Below are positions 44,960-57,880 of a stretch of 64,000 nt of DNA, piece after piece. Below the pieces are notes generated by a model. It was not told the origin of the DNA, ran no database searches, and saw nothing but the letters and a program-made list of their open reading frames with translations. The stretch's first letter is position 1. Each line of letters opens with the position of its first letter. The translations under genes and the position numbers were made by a program. The stretch comes from Polytrichum commune (taxonomy: Eukaryota > Streptophyta > Polytrichopsida > Polytrichales > Polytrichaceae): positions 12,622,501 to 12,686,500 of the forward strand of contig OX485805.1 of NCBI GenBank assembly GCA_950295325.1, written 5' to 3'.

Positions 44960-46160
44960 AGTCCCATACTTGTAAGAGTCATTTTGTAATTTGGAATGTT
45001 GGAACTAGATAGTGACCAAGTGAGAGAGGAGTCTTAGCCCTTGAAGAGTTCAATGTGATGGAACATGGATGTTAAGGAGACACAAACTTAAAAAAGGTAC
45101 TGACTATACTCAAGTTTTTGTCTACAAGTTATCGTAAACATGTTGGCCTATGTTGTGAGTATGGGTTGAGAGAGATTTTTTTCTGTTCAAATTTAATTGT
45201 AAATTCAATACTCCAAAAGAAACTATGATTCTTCTTGTTTGGCTAAACATCTTGATACCAGTTTCCAAGCATGCGAAAAACCAATATCACACATGTACCA
45301 CACTTATCCGAAACTATTGAAGTTACTGGAAATGGGTATGTCTATGTGTTCATGGCATTGTGCAACCATACCAATATCAACTATACTTACCGGAGCCCAC
45401 GATAGTTTGCCATTTCATACGAGCTTCTTATTTAAACAAGCATGTAACCTTGCTTGGGTGAGTTTTGTTATGACAAAAATTATAAGGATTCCATATCCTC
45501 AAATTGGGGGAAGTGTCGCTTCATAATCTCATTTCTTGGAGCTGGACCCTAGTGTAACATCCCGGGGACCAAAATTTTGCTCTCAACCAATAGGATGGCT
45601 TGATTTCGGAGGGTCTTTGGCCTTGGACCCTAGTGTGAACGCAACCTTAACTTTAGATTCATTGTGGTGTTGAAGAGCGACTCTACCCCACTTTAAAGAG
45701 CCCACAACACAATGGGTGGAATCATGGAAGAAGATTCTCCCTCTCACCAATAGTAGCGGGGGTCATAGGCTTGTGTTGATTTGTTGGATGTCGAACAATT
45801 CCCTCGAGCTTAGCTGGCTCTACTAAGGGTTGTCAAAAAGGGCTACGGAACTTGGGGAGGAAGTAAGTTAGCTAGGTGCAAGTATCCCATCTTAGTATTC
45901 GGGTAACGTTTGAAGCCTATGTCTAGACTCGGACTAGCAATTGAGATATGGATGTCATGAGATTCACAAATATCTAGATAGGCTTTCGGAATCTCCACAA
46001 CTTTGTTCAATGCGCAAATGTGTGTTTTTGTCAAGGCTAGCTAGGATCATGCCTTATTCCTTCGAGAATCTTGAAGTGGTGGAATCGTTTATCTTATTAA
46101 GAACAAGTGATTGTGGATCCCTACAATGGTAAATGTTTATCATGGCTACTTGAATGGAAT
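44960..46160. other. No gene recognised
   Basis: Two direct GGACCCTAGTGT-AAC words at about 45548 and 45624 (the second followed by GCAACCTTAA) suggest the end of an inverted-repeat element, but its other end was not found. Confidence 0.35.
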
Positions 46161-46164
46161 AGGG

Positions 46165-46430
46165 AGATGCAACGTTACCGCTAGATACAGATGAACTGGT
46201 TGAGTTTGAGAACTAAGCGATTGAGTATTAGAAATAAGTGGTTGAGTTTTGGAAATAAGCGGATGAATTTCAAGACTTCAGGAGAAGTACTGGTCGTTTT
46301 AGAGGAAATCTATGAAACATATGTCAAATAAGTAAAGAAAAACCGAAAGATCATGATATGTAAATGGTTGGACTTGGAAAGATTAGGATCTTGACTAGTT
46401 ATGCCCAAAAATATCCCCGGGGGACGCTGG
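46165..46430 (-). repeat. Family A repeat, copy 5
   Basis: This is the most complete reverse copy: CCGCTAGATACAGATGAAC, AAGACTTCAGGAGAAGTAC, GGTCGTTTTAGAGG, AAGAAAAACCGAAAGATCATG, TTGGACTTGGAAAG, TAGGATCTTGACTAG, TTATGCCCAAAAATATCCCC. Confidence 0.7.
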
Positions 46431-46669
46431 GCAACTTGAAACCAACTCTATTCTTTTTTTATAGTTTACTTTGTTGAAAAAGGCCAATTTGTAAAAGAAA
46501 TAAAGACATGAAAAAAGAAAATGAACATCAACAACTATGAGATTGGAAACTGCACCAACATCCCACTTCACACCCTACCAAAATGTCAAACTTTAACTAA
46601 TCAAAATCAAAACTCAAAACCATTACCCAGTTAGTCATACACACAACTTTGTATAATTAGCCTGAAAAT

Positions 46670-47130
46670 CACACTAGTCACCAAAATACTAGCCAAAAAT
46701 TACCTACCAAATCCCCCAAGAAAACATACAAACACAACTCGTTAAGTTCCAAGAAGCCATCAATCTATAATCATCACTACTAACCACAACTCTACAAAAC
46801 CCATTAATGACCTCCACCGAATGGGAATATGCCCAAAACATATTCCAAGACATGATAAACATACTCAATACCTGCATTGATGAAACATGTATAAACAAAC
46901 AAGCCCCCCTCCCCATGCTGGACCACGCCCGCCAAGAAGGAGGTTTCCTTCCCTGCAAACAACAAAAAGTTTGGAAACAACGTCTAAAAACATACCATCT
47001 CAAAAGGAAAGACATACTCATAACCAACACCCAACTCTACCCATTTCTTAGCCCATACAAGCAAGAACTACAATATATTATTTCAAGGAAGACTCTAACT
47101 TTAATGTATGACATTTATGGGCCAAAGAAA
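46670..47130 (+). pseudogene. Retroelement protein fragment, probably LINE-type
   Basis: A 129-codon open frame at 46807-47196 is preceded in frame by further protein-like sequence (NIQTQLVKFQEAINL, stop, SSLLTTLQNP). Notable pieces are TEWEYAQNIFQDMINILNT, PMLDHARQEGGFLPCKQQ and KVWKQRLKTYHLKRKDILIT. C/A-rich codon use is like the reverse strand of 33.6-35.0 kb. It has the look of the region upstream of reverse transcriptase in a non-LTR element, but no RT motif is present. Confidence 0.4.
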
Positions 47131-47199
47131 AAGAAAAGTAATCATTGGTGTTCTTGCACCAACGTGAATGTGAGCCTTTTGTCCTATATTGATTAAAAT

Positions 47200-49240
47200 A
47201 TTTGCGATGTACCATGTGGTTTATTGTTTTCCTTCGGAAGGTAGACTCTATTTTATGGCTTAAATCATGTGGGCTTTAAATGGACACTTTCACCACTGCA
47301 AACACTTCTTCTAGGATGTGAAATATGCAATTAGTGCGATGTGAATGCCACTTCCAAGTTGTGTATGTAGGTATTTGCCCTATTATTTTTCGACCTTATA
47401 TGAATATCTTATTCATTAACAAAGTGAAAATCTTAAGTTCATTGAATGGAAATATGGGTCCCCATCCCCAATTATTAAATATAAAATCAACAATGTAGAT
47501 TATTGAGCTGAGAATGGTTAAGAAATTTGAATACATAGTCCAATCTATTTGGAACATAATGTATTTTCGGTGTCCATTCTTACATCTACACCTAGCCACA
47601 CACGGCTTTAATATAGTTGACCACATACTACCCTACTCAAGTTTCTTTGTAATAAATTATGCAATGACCAACACGTATTTTGTTAATAATAAAAATGAAA
47701 TGGAGATGACCACTAGAGAGTTATGCAGTAGCATAGGGTAGGTGGGCAAAGGAGTGTCATGAGCACCACATGGCAATTACTTTTGTTAAATGTAGATGCC
47801 CTACTACCCACATGCAAAAATTGGTGAAAGCAAGTGTTGAACTTTTGCGATTGGGCAGAATCCTTGCTCTCCCCACCCGCCCGGATGGTATAACTTTGGC
47901 GACATGCAACAAATGTGTGAGTGCATGTGACACCTGATGGATGTTGGATGTGCTCCACATGACCCTCATTTTTTTTAACACAATGTTTTCTCAACAAATA
48001 ATTATGGTTTGGTGCAATTACGCTATTATTTTACCAAATTAATTTGGGTTGAGCGTGATAGATGCTTGCTAATGTCTATCAACCAAACTTTGAGCTTCAT
48101 TAATCTTATGGGTGTCTTTTTGGGAATAGACAACACCAAAACCTATTGAAGTTCCTTGGATTCAATGAAAAAATCAAAATGAGATATAACTCCCCCAAAT
48201 GTGAAAAGTAAACAATGCAATGGGAGAAAGAGAACGAGGACGCATGTAGACATGAGTGGTGGTGTAATAGGTCTACCTCAAAGAGATGGATTTGACCCCT
48301 AAGAAAACGAGAGACCAAAATGGCTAGAAGTTCACAACCACTTAGAGTGTCCCCACGAGCAACCATTAAACAAAACTGCCAAACTTGTCAAGTGGGTCTA
48401 TGGAGGACCCCAAGTGGTGGCGGGGCCAAGCTTCCAAAGTGTCTGAAAGCAGATAGGCCAAAGCCCACAACATCCTCCTTAAGTATTTGGCTCCATAAAT
48501 AAATTGGGAGCATGACATCACGGCAATAAAGTAATTGTCGTCACATCGTGTTGTTGGTGTTGAGGAAGTATGCATGGTACAAGAGCCAAGATATGGCGGT
48601 TTTCCCAAGAATATGTGGTGAACCCCAAGTCCGTGGCTCCCATCAAAAGGGGGCCATCCAAGGACGGGATTGAAACTTTTTAGGGCGGGCAACAAGGGTT
48701 GGTGGATGGATGTCATTGCATGTATAGTGGACTCTGGGAGTGTTCAAGCGGGAACATAGTTTCTCCTTGAGCACTCTTGGAGCATGCTCTACCTCTTTTG
48801 ATAACCTTTAGGGATAAGATTTGTACACAAAATGGAAAGTGTATCGATGGTTACTAGGTGCGCATGCTAGACTATTGCGATGCATAAGATGTAGGTTTGA
48901 TTTCCTACTCCAACATTTTCATGCCTCCACATTTTGTTAAGCAAAGTGTGGCTCTCACACTTAGTCCAAGTAAAGTTGAATTTCAAGTTCATAGGGAACG
49001 CTTGAACATCCGTTTGTTGGGAACATTAATCATTCAATACATGGATGAAATATGCGAATTGGACAATTATTAGGATACTACAGGTTGCCCCAACTCAAAA
49101 AAGGGCCCATCAATCTTGATCGTAGATGTACATCCGATGGTTGGGATCATTGGTTGTCCATGCATGGCCCCCTTTCGGTAGGATCTAGGGACTTGGGTAG
49201 AGGACTTGCCCAACTCATAAGTGATGTCAACTACCAATAT
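47200..49240. other. No gene recognised
   Basis: A 116-codon minus-strand frame (48366-48716) has no motif and competes with open frames on the other strand. Otherwise unassigned. Confidence 0.35.
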
Positions 49241-49243
49241 GAG

Positions 49244-49850
49244 TCATTTAGTAATTCGGTTTGCCTTTGGTTTTGCAAGATCGCGTTAATAGGCTGAAGG
49301 TCGAGGCATCCATAGTCAACTAGTTCCATTTAACCACTCACTGGGGTCATGTAATGCCAACATGGTGGAGATTTATAATTTTTAGGAAAACTCAGTCATT
49401 TAGTAATTCGGTTTGCCTTTGGTTTTGCAAGATGTTGTTAATGGGCTAAAGGTCGAGGTGTCCATAGTCGACTAGTTACATTTAACCGCTCACTAGGGTC
49501 ATGTAATGCCAACATGGTGGAGATCTATAGTTTTCAAGAAAACTGAGTTAAGATTTTATGTGATGGCAGCTTGTGATTGATTACCCTCATAAAAATTTTC
49601 ACAACTCTTGTAGCCAAGCATTGACATTAGATGAGCGGTTATTGATTAATCTATAAATCGACTATGTGTTACCCTAGCTTTACAACTTCAAAAATTGTAG
49701 TAATTTCCATATTCATGGATGGGAAAAAAGTACATTCCCCTAGATATTTTTTCTCTTCACAAGAAAAATAATTTCCATTGTTGCTCCTCCTAAACAAATG
49801 GAACTCTCTTATTTTATTGGTTATAAATGTCTCAACCTTAATTAGGATGG
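49244..49850 (+). repeat. 152-bp tandem duplication and left copy of a dispersed direct repeat
   Basis: TCATTTAGTAATTCGGTTTG at 49244 recurs at 49396, both followed by AGGTCGAGG, CCATAGTC and GTCATGTAATGCCAACATGG. From about 49450 to 49850 the order CATAGTC - ATGTAATGCCAACATG - TTGTGATTG-TTACCCTCATAA - CATATTCATG - TATTGGTTATA-TGCCTCAACC is repeated at 51640-52060. Confidence 0.65.
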
Positions 49851-50094
49851 GCCCATGGAGACATTCTCATGGGAATCTGCTTCTTCATGAATACCTTTAA
49901 TTTTAATTTTATAGTCCACTTTGTGTTTACGTGAATCCGAAAAGGACCACTTAAACTATATTTGGAGCTTATATTCTATTGGCATTGAATTTGGAAACAA
50001 ATTTGGAACCCAATATAGGAAACTGATAATTATGGATACTGGTTAGGTGTGCAAGCAAAAGGGGGCTTATAAGGTTTGTGAAGACCTTACATGA

Positions 50095-50596
50095 GGGTCA
50101 CTTCACACATGAGCCAAGAGCCGTGACCATAAAATTGTGAGAGCCCAAAAGAAAGTGTCCAAAGGCCGTCCCAATGCACTTCCAAAATCATGTAGTCTAG
50201 TCATGGACCCTCAAGTGTTGTGTGAAGTCATATGTGCTGGGCCCTTAACCAAATGCTATTTCAATGAATTTTTATTTATACGGGCCCTCACGCATGAAAT
50301 AAGAATAAAATAAACCAGTGATTATGAGTGTTCGGAGTGCCATGTTTCTTGGTTTTATGTAAGGTCTACCTCCAAGAGGTGGTTCTTGAAAAAATCCAAG
50401 TGACCATGAAACATGATCAATTTGACACCATGTAGGAATCCATGTAGACCTTACATTCATCTTGCATTCACATACTCTATTGGTCCCTCATGTGTAGTGT
50501 GAAACAACGAACTTGGACCAACTCCACCTTTTCCATCAACGAGAGTGCTTGAAATGTAATGGTCACGGGCGCTCAATCTCGTGTGTGAAATGGCCC
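50095..50596 (+). mobile_element. PIF/Harbinger MITE family H, copy 3
   Basis: The ends GGGTCACTTCACACATGAG and CTCGTGTGTGAAATGGCCC are inverted, with TGA duplicated on both sides (50092-50094 and 50597-50599). 502 bp with standard landmarks. The TGA target, rather than TAA, shows the family is not strict about the middle base. Confidence 0.85.
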
Positions 50597-51059
50597 TGAG
50601 AAAAGCATGGGAATTGGACATATCGATCAAATCCTTAACCCTCAACTTCCCGAGAGGCCACATTTGGGTTTATGAATGATTTTTGAAGACAAATTCATCC
50701 AAAACAAAGGTCACAATAGATATCGTTATGTTCCTCATGAAATTTTTGTGTCAATGGTGATAATCCCATTCCATTATCAAAAGATGATTGTTCGCAAGAG
50801 ATCTTTAATATTAAGAAATGAACTGACTTTCCCTTTTTTGATGAAACACTATATATATAGTAACTTAATATTAGTTTGATTGAAATTGCTAGTTTTGCAT
50901 TGACTCTTTTTCTTACCTCAAAGTGTATATCTATTCTTAAAACAATCTTGAAAGTTTGGACTATAATATATTGCAGGTATATATCACAATTTCTCAAATG
51001 TTAATGATTTTAAATCAATCATTAAAATGTTAATACCATGTTTTTGGGATCTCAAAATC

Positions 51060-51165
51060 GTTAGCTTCCTTTTAGGTACAATAAAATTGAGGTTTTGGAA
51101 AGCTTAGATTTTAGATGATTTAATGAAACCACGATACGCTCAGGAAGGTGAGGATTAAAAAGGCT
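51060..51165 (+). repeat. Partner of the dispersed repeat at 6930-7035
   Basis: The shared word order is described at 6930-7035. It is followed to 51600 by unassigned sequence. Confidence 0.4.
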
Positions 51166-51639
51166 TCAAGTTGGGTTCATGCTTGGGCAATGTCCATGCC
51201 ATTTGTCATGGATGGAAGTTCTACTTGGAATCTTAAATGAAGGACAACGAAACCAACTTCTTGGAGTATATTCCTTACTAATTTTTTGAAATAGGCCTAA
51301 AAAATTATAGAAGAACATAAGTTACTACCTTAAACCTCATGAGCATCATGTATTTTGTGCATTTGATTCATTGCACATTTTTAAGGTTTAAATTTCACAT
51401 AGAAATGACCCTCCCACTGTGTTGTTGTTTGGAGACTTATATTGTGACTATGCAATCCTTATTTCACAACTTCACAAATAGCAGTAACATGGATACTCTC
51501 ATACCTATATTTGTGATTTGTAGCTTTATTCAGTAGATCATCTTATGTTGAGGAGCAAATAAAAATAAGGTCATATGTGACATTAGAGTTATCCTTAAAG
51601 TCTCTCAAATCTCATGGTTTAGTAGCTAAGGAGTTTTTG

Positions 51640-52060
51640 CCCATAATGGTTGAGGACGAGGCATCCATAGTCAACCACGTACATTTAATAACTCACCAGG
51701 GTACATGTAATGCCAACATGGATGAGATCTATATTTGCTAGGCAAATGGAGTTTAGGTTTACGTGGTGGCAGTTTGTGATTGGTTACCCTCATAAGAGTT
51801 TCAATAACTGTTGTGGCCAAGAATTATGATTCAGACGAGCAACTATGGGTTAACCTATACTATTAGATTAGATGTGCTATCCACTAAACTTTGCCGCTTT
51901 GAACATTTGTAACAATTCCCATATTCATGAAAAGCAAAATAAGATTGTTAGAATTCTCTCTTTGCAAGAAAACAAGTCTCTATTGTTCCTCCTCCTAAAC
52001 GAATGCAAAATCTCTTATTGTATTGGTTATAGGTGCCTCAACCTTGAGACGTGTTCAAGT
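51640..52060 (+). repeat. Right copy of dispersed direct repeat
   Basis: It repeats the 49450-49850 segment in the same orientation with moderate divergence. The two copies bracket about 1.8 kb. LTR-like termini (TG...CA), primer-binding site and polypurine tract were not found, so I do not call an LTR element. Confidence 0.5.
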
Positions 52061-52265
52061 GGTGTCTGAACCCCAATTTTAGTGAAATTTTGGGGAGGCG
52101 TTTGAATTTGGTCAAAATACGACTATGTAGAAATGAATCTCATGGCAAACTTTTGAAGGCACCTAAAATGATGCTCTCGAAAGTTTGATATGGAGTTCGC
52201 TTTAATATAGACTTCTTTTGGCCAAATTCAAATGCTTCCCCTTCACTATAATCGTGGGTTTAGAC

Positions 52266-53189
52266 CAGTGTTGAACGGGTATCTGTCCCGCACACGGGTC
52301 TGTAAAAGGATATGTGCACTGGTTTGTGATACCAACTTGAACTACCAAGCAGTGCGCAAATACCAGGTTCATACCCGGGCCCTGGACTCACTGCCAACCC
52401 TAAACCTGGTCACTAACCCGTACCTTGCTCAACGATGAGCTTGGAAACCCTTAAACATGCACGTCTTTGTTCATTATGCCTGCTTCCGGCGATGTACGGG
52501 TTTGTTGTGTGCACAGCGTACTACAAGTAGTGGAGCTTTGTTGCTGGGGTTAAGCTAGCAACGTTGATTAATGTGGGAGAGAGGGTGTTGCACCTTCAAG
52601 AAGAGGTAATTCCGTTTTGTCTTTGCTTGAAGCACCAACTTCATATAACAACTAGGGTTTGTGTTTGCTAAACAAGTTTAGTGAAGAGGAGTTGATTGCA
52701 GCGGGTGAGCTAGAGTGAGATTTAGCTTGAGGGCATTGTTTGATTGTTTTTTATCAATTCAACTTTGTTTGATTAAACTAATGTTGGTCGAAGTAGTCCA
52801 TGTTGATCCGATTCAATACTTAGTCAAGCATGACAATTTGATAAATTCAGATCATGATTCAATTTGATCAGTTTGCTCAAGTTCATGCTTCATCTGTTTT
52901 GGATTTTTTATTTTTTATTTTATTAAATTATTAATTAAATAAATTCTCTCTTAAAAACCTTAAAATGACATACCATACCCTTGCACTGGGCACCTTGGTA
53001 TATGAAAAAAAATCACACCATAACACGTACCCTAAAATTCAAGAAATTTTACGAGACCACATAAACATACCTTACCTTGAAAATACAAAACCTTTGTAAT
53101 ATCAATACCTTGATATTCTACATTTCCAAGAAATTTTCAAAAACCAGGCCTCCCATGTATGCACTTTACAACATACCCGTTCAACACTG
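52266..53189. mobile_element. hAT-type element, 924 bp
   Basis: Perfect 17-bp inverted repeats (CAGTGTTGAACGGGTAT and its inverse) are flanked by a perfect 8-bp duplication GTTTAGAC (52258-52265 and 53190-53197). The CAG start and 8-bp duplication place it in the hAT superfamily. The body contains further CGGGT/ACCCG words near the left end but no transposase frame, so it is non-autonomous. The intact duplication suggests moderate age. Confidence 0.9.
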
Positions 53190-53639
53190 GTTTAGACACC
53201 CACTTCATTCGCTCCTAAAACATTATTGAATGTCAAAAGTGGACCAAAACCCTATTCCAAACCATGGGTTTTTTGGAGACTTTAAGGATAACTCTATTGA
53301 GGATCAAAATCAACAGTCCTTCAAAAAGGTACGATGAATCTAAACTATCTCAAATCATGCTTGTTCAAAAAGTGTAACGAATCATAACTATCTTGCCTCA
53401 CTTTGATATTCTTGGAAGATATTCGGAGTTGCACCTATCGGATCTTCAAGCCAGCTATCTCTTTCTTAGCAAAAAGCAACCATCGGATTTGGGGATGAGA
53501 AGTGTCAACCCAAATAACTTATTCTAGTCTTGTTTTGGATTAGATGGCCCTCGCAAGCATTTTGTACATTATAGTACCACATTGCATGATTAAGTTATAA
53601 GTGTGGACCATGTTGTTTGGAAACCCCACCTTATTTGAA

Positions 53640-53830
53640 AAGGGCTAGTGGTGTGCGTGGCATTGGCATAACATTACTAAGCGTTTACATGATGGTCTCT
53701 TTTCAAAGCAAGAGGTTGCGATCAAAAAAACCCTAATAACATATAAGTGTTTATTGAAATGTTCACATTATACAGTTGGGCGGTTCCCCATGAATGGGGA
53801 AATTTGGATTGAAGGAGGTTTATGTTCATG
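53640..53830 (+). repeat. Dispersed repeat family Q, copy 3
   Basis: ATGATGGTCTC-TTTTCAAAG-AAGAGGTTGCGATCAAAAAA, then TTATGTTCATGAGATACATG-GTTCCA. It is partial compared with the other copies. Confidence 0.4.
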
Positions 53831-54400
53831 AGATACATGGTTCCATGCTTAACTCCTTTATTAATATGATTAAATTGTTGTTCCAAGTCGTGAATGTCTT
53901 TGTTAACATTAACAACCAAGTGATTGAGTCTTTTGAACTTCATAAAGGAGTCCTCCACGGGGTGTCCTTAAGCTCCTTAATTGTTTATTATTGTTGTACA
54001 GGCACTCAATGCAACAATTAAACATGCAACTAGGATTGGTTGTTTCAAAGGCATTGCCTTTCCTCAGTGCGATTTCCAACAAACAATAAGCCAATATGTC
54101 AATGGTACATCGTTCACTATGAGAGCGGATGAATGTGAGCCCGAATTCATGCTCACAATTCACATTAAACTTTATAAAACACTAAAACATGAGAATTAGG
54201 ATGTCTTGAGTCAGTTGAGGATTAGATGGGGTTGTTGTTTTCCTTGTTAAACTGTTGTTTTGTTAAGCTATTGGATTGAGTTATTAAATGCGAAAAAGTA
54301 GAAATTAGTTAATAAAGTTGGTTAGAGTTAAGGGATGCCATGCTCAAACGGCTTTAGGGTAGGATGTGGTGTGTGTTAGAAGAGTATTGGTCATTTAGTA
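53831..54400. other. No gene recognised
   Basis: Open frames of 72-84 codons on both strands here have no recognisable motif. Confidence 0.35.
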
Positions 54401-55635
54401 TTAGGACTTTGTTCGTTTTGGGATGGGGGTCCAGGTGTCCACCGGGCCCTAGAGTTTTCCGGCTCCTCGGAAGACTGTGCTAGTGGTTGAGCAAGGAGGT
54501 TCGGAGGCAGCAGAAGGGATTGTGGTGGCTGGAGCGCAGAGCTTTGCCGCATAAGGTTGCAGGGGGATAAGTTGGTGATTACACAAGGTTGTTGCCGACG
54601 AAGCTGCAATTCAGGGAAAGAGAGAGCGGGCTGGGTGTGAAGTCATGCAAGGGTTTGTTGCTGATTGGAATCCACAAGGTTGGAGGGGAAAGCCTCCCTC
54701 GAGGGGAGGAGTTGTGGAAGAAAGAAAGGATGGCGGTAGAGCCCAACAACTTCCTCGAGATGCGGCCAGAAGGGAGGAATCTATTGAATTGGTAGCTACA
54801 GGTGTAGATTCTTGAGGAGAGGCAGCTTGCTAATCAGTTGTAGGAGGCGCCGAGGAGCTGGTCTCAACGCACCGCAACCAGCACACCGAACTGACAAATC
54901 ATAAAATCTTACTGTCACTTACCTGATGGGTTGCAATGCGGGGAAGGGGCTAAGGGAGAGACAAAATCTGCCCAAGGCAGTGAGATGAATTGTTGAGGTG
55001 CCGGGCTATGGAGCTGGGCCTTGGGGTTCAGTGACTACACCTGGAGCTCAAAGGCGAATGCGTGGGAGGCAGAACTAGCGGAGTGCGGCAGGGGTCTCGA
55101 GCTATCAACCGCGGGTGGATTTGGTTGAGTCCAGAGGGGGTTCGGCCAACAAGAACGACTGCATTGGTGAAGGGATTGAGTCTAGGGGGGCTCGGCCGAA
55201 GGAAGAAGTGGGCAGTGTCATCGCCCACGGACTTGGGAAGCTGCTCAGTGGGCTCAAGAGCGGAGGGAGCCAAGGATGGACCAGTGTTAGGCACACTGTA
55301 GTATCGAGTCGAGTGCTAAAGTTCAGTGGGTGGGCATGTCTAAGTGAGGCTTATTCAAGTGGTGAACCTCAGTGAGAGGCATCACGTGATCAAGGCACTT
55401 GGGTTAGAATTTCTTAGATCACGACTTATATTTGAATTGTTTTCACTTGGGTGCAAGTCAGGCCTAAGTATTTGTGAATGCTTGGCATTTCTATGTATTG
55501 AATAAAAGGATTAGTGTTTTCTAGTTATATCATTGGATTAATGGGAAAGGATTATAAGATTATGGGAAGGTTCAAGTAAAGGAGCATGTGAGCCTTGGGC
55601 CTCCACCCGGACTACTACGCATAAGGGCGGGGGTT
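54401..55635. other. G+C-rich unassigned island
   Basis: About 1 kb of raised G+C with overlapping open frames on both strands (for example 55062-55301 on +, 55028-55294 on -). No domain is visible. Words like GGGTTCGGCCAACAAGAACG and AAGTTCAGTGGGTGGGC do not recur in the window. It could be part of a retrotransposon or a captured gene fragment. Confidence 0.35.
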
Positions 55636-55639
55636 TAGG

Positions 55640-57420
55640 GTTGACAATGAATCTAGCGCTGATGCTCTTGTTGGGATTCTGCACAAATCTGGGTGGGTTT
55701 ACGGTTTGGAGATGAATTGGCATAAAAAAATTGCGTATTGGTGCGGCCAAGGAACGCCACCAAATTGGGTGGAGAAATATCAGTGGAAGTGGGCTGCAAA
55801 TGGAGATTTGTCAAAATTACTTGGTACACCATTTGGTTTGTATCTAGAATTGCAAAATGTTGATCAAGTTTTATTGAACAAAGTCAAGGGCAAACTCAAG
55901 TATTGGAACTCTACACACTTGTATTTTGTTGGTCGGACCCTCATAATTAGGTGTTGATGTCCTCTCTTTGGTATATCATCACGGTATGGGTTGGTTCCAA
56001 GAAAAGATTGGGGAAGATTAAGGCCTAGTTGCGCAACTATTTGTGATTTGGATCTAAGAACATGGCCATACATGTGTGAACTGGGACGATCGTACGATGT
56101 TCAAAAAGGTTGGTGGATTTAGTCTTCCGTCCTTGGAGGATGCTATGAAAACATATGTGAACAAATGGATCGTTCAAGCACTTCTACCCGCCCATTCAAA
56201 TTTGCAAACCTTATTGAGGTACTACATCACACAATTGCAATCTTCTTACCATGGTTTTTGGGGTTCATCCTCTCTCTGGTTGTTTCTCCTAATTTCATCA
56301 CCAAAGGTGGTTCAAAAGTTTGACATCACATTGCCCGGTTATGGAAAATGATGGTGCGAACGGTAGGATACATTTCGCCGTCTATTATGGAAGATGTTTT
56401 GCAACTTAACCTTTGGTGGAAGACGGGATACCAAGGTCTATGCTTGGGTATTACTGTGGATAGGGCTCTTATTCTTTATAGAAAAGGCTTGAGATACTTC
56501 CGGGATGTCCGGGATCTTGGAAGAAATGATTTTTTGGAATGGGAGGAAGCGAAAGCTAAATTCTCCCTTGCCGAGGTTTACTATGATTTTTGGGTTAAGT
56601 TGGTGGAGTTTTGTGGATCCTCTTGTGGTAGGATGTTTAACCAACACGGGGATCAAGCCACATCACATAAATGAGTTGGCATGTATAGAAACCCAAAGGG
56701 CATTATGCCCGAATGTGTGGCTAGTGTTCGTTACTTCAAGGAATTTAACTTAGGTCTAGTGTAGTTTAGTGTAGAATTTATGGGCATTGTCCCTAAGTCC
56801 ACCATTGGCTCGCACTACTTTACTCTCACGGAGATGAAACCGTATGCAAGGAATGCAACACTACGCTTGGCTTTCTCAAGATGAATGTTGCAAGTCAGGG
56901 TGGGCACATTGACACGAGGGAATGCCCATACCCAATTCACATTGTTCTTTGGGAAATTGGATCAACTCTTATTTGACATGGCATGTTGGTGGTGACTTGA
57001 GATTACTCCCTTCCTCATGTACTTGGCCAAGCTTGGGAGGAAATAGATTACTACTCAATAGTCCCTCAAAAAATCAATCCCTAATAAATGGCGAAATGAA
57101 ATTCCTCCCTCCACTTCTTTGAGATGGAATATAAACATAAGGCGCAAACATAAGGCACAAACATAAGGCACAAAAGAGGCGGCTTTCACGTGGTTAGTCA
57201 TTCATAAGGTGGTGACAGTAAACTAATGGTGTGGGAGAATCTCAATGGGTGATTGACAAAAATTGTCCTCGTTGTGGCTTGTAATTTGTGGAATTGGTGA
57301 AGCACGTGTTCTTTAGCTACCCTTTGGCTCAACAAATCACATTATGTTGCTAACATTATGGGGTAACTCTTTGCCAAAAGAGGTTACGTTGATGCTCAAA
57401 AAGCTTTTCCAATGATGTAA
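55640..57420 (+). pseudogene. Truncated plant LINE, reverse transcriptase C-terminal half and zf-RVT
   Basis: The first frame (to about 55957) reads SGWVYGLEMNWHKKIAYWCG, WVEKYQWKWAANGDLSKLLG, TPFGLYLELQNVDQVLLNKV and KGKLKYWNSTHLYFVGRTLI, typical of the thumb-side region of plant LINE reverse transcriptases. After a frameshift, 56076-56351 gives MNWDDRTMFKKVGGFSLPSLEDAM and further family sequence; 56348-56674 continues in the third frame (LNLWWKTGYQGLCLG, KGLRYFRDV, WEEAKAKFSLAEVYYDFWV). At 57180-57350 KEAAFTWLVIHK and CPRCGL-FVELVKHVFFSYPL mark the zf-RVT zinc knuckle. Palm motifs such as F/YADD are missing, so it is truncated at the 5' side, as is usual for LINEs, and frameshifted. Confidence 0.85.
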
Positions 57421-57880
57421 TGCCTCTTTGAAGAGCCTCTTTGCAAGACTCTGAAACGGTTGAGTCACGTCTAGTTCTTTTTAAGAAGTGACCTTCTATG
57501 AATTATCTAGCACATGTTGCTATACATTCTTTGATTTACCAACAAAGATTTAGTATGTTGTTCAAACATCATAAAACATGAACAACTCAACCTCATAAAA
57601 CCTTGCGTTTTAGGTAAAAAAGATATGTCACCTTCCATGACTCTGAGTACGCAATAAGTGACATGAAACACCATCAACGGTCTTATTCTAATGGTAGTGA
57701 CACTAAACAATGTCATGTGCAAGTGGCGGTGCACGTAGCTTGTTGCTTCTAGATCTTGGGTGCGATTTTCCAAATGTTCATCCTCGAGGAAGTTCCAATG
57801 TTCTAAAATTTTTTTTCCATGCAATCATTGTAAACAAATTGATAACATAATCATAACATTTACTTCACACTTCCTCTTGT

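Noticed and set aside
49244-52060. LTR retrotransposon
   Set aside because: Direct repeats lack TG...CA ends, a primer-binding site and any gag-pol frame between them.
55028-55375. Several overlapping frames of 63-88 codons
   Set aside because: Same reason: a G+C-rich island with open frames in many phases.
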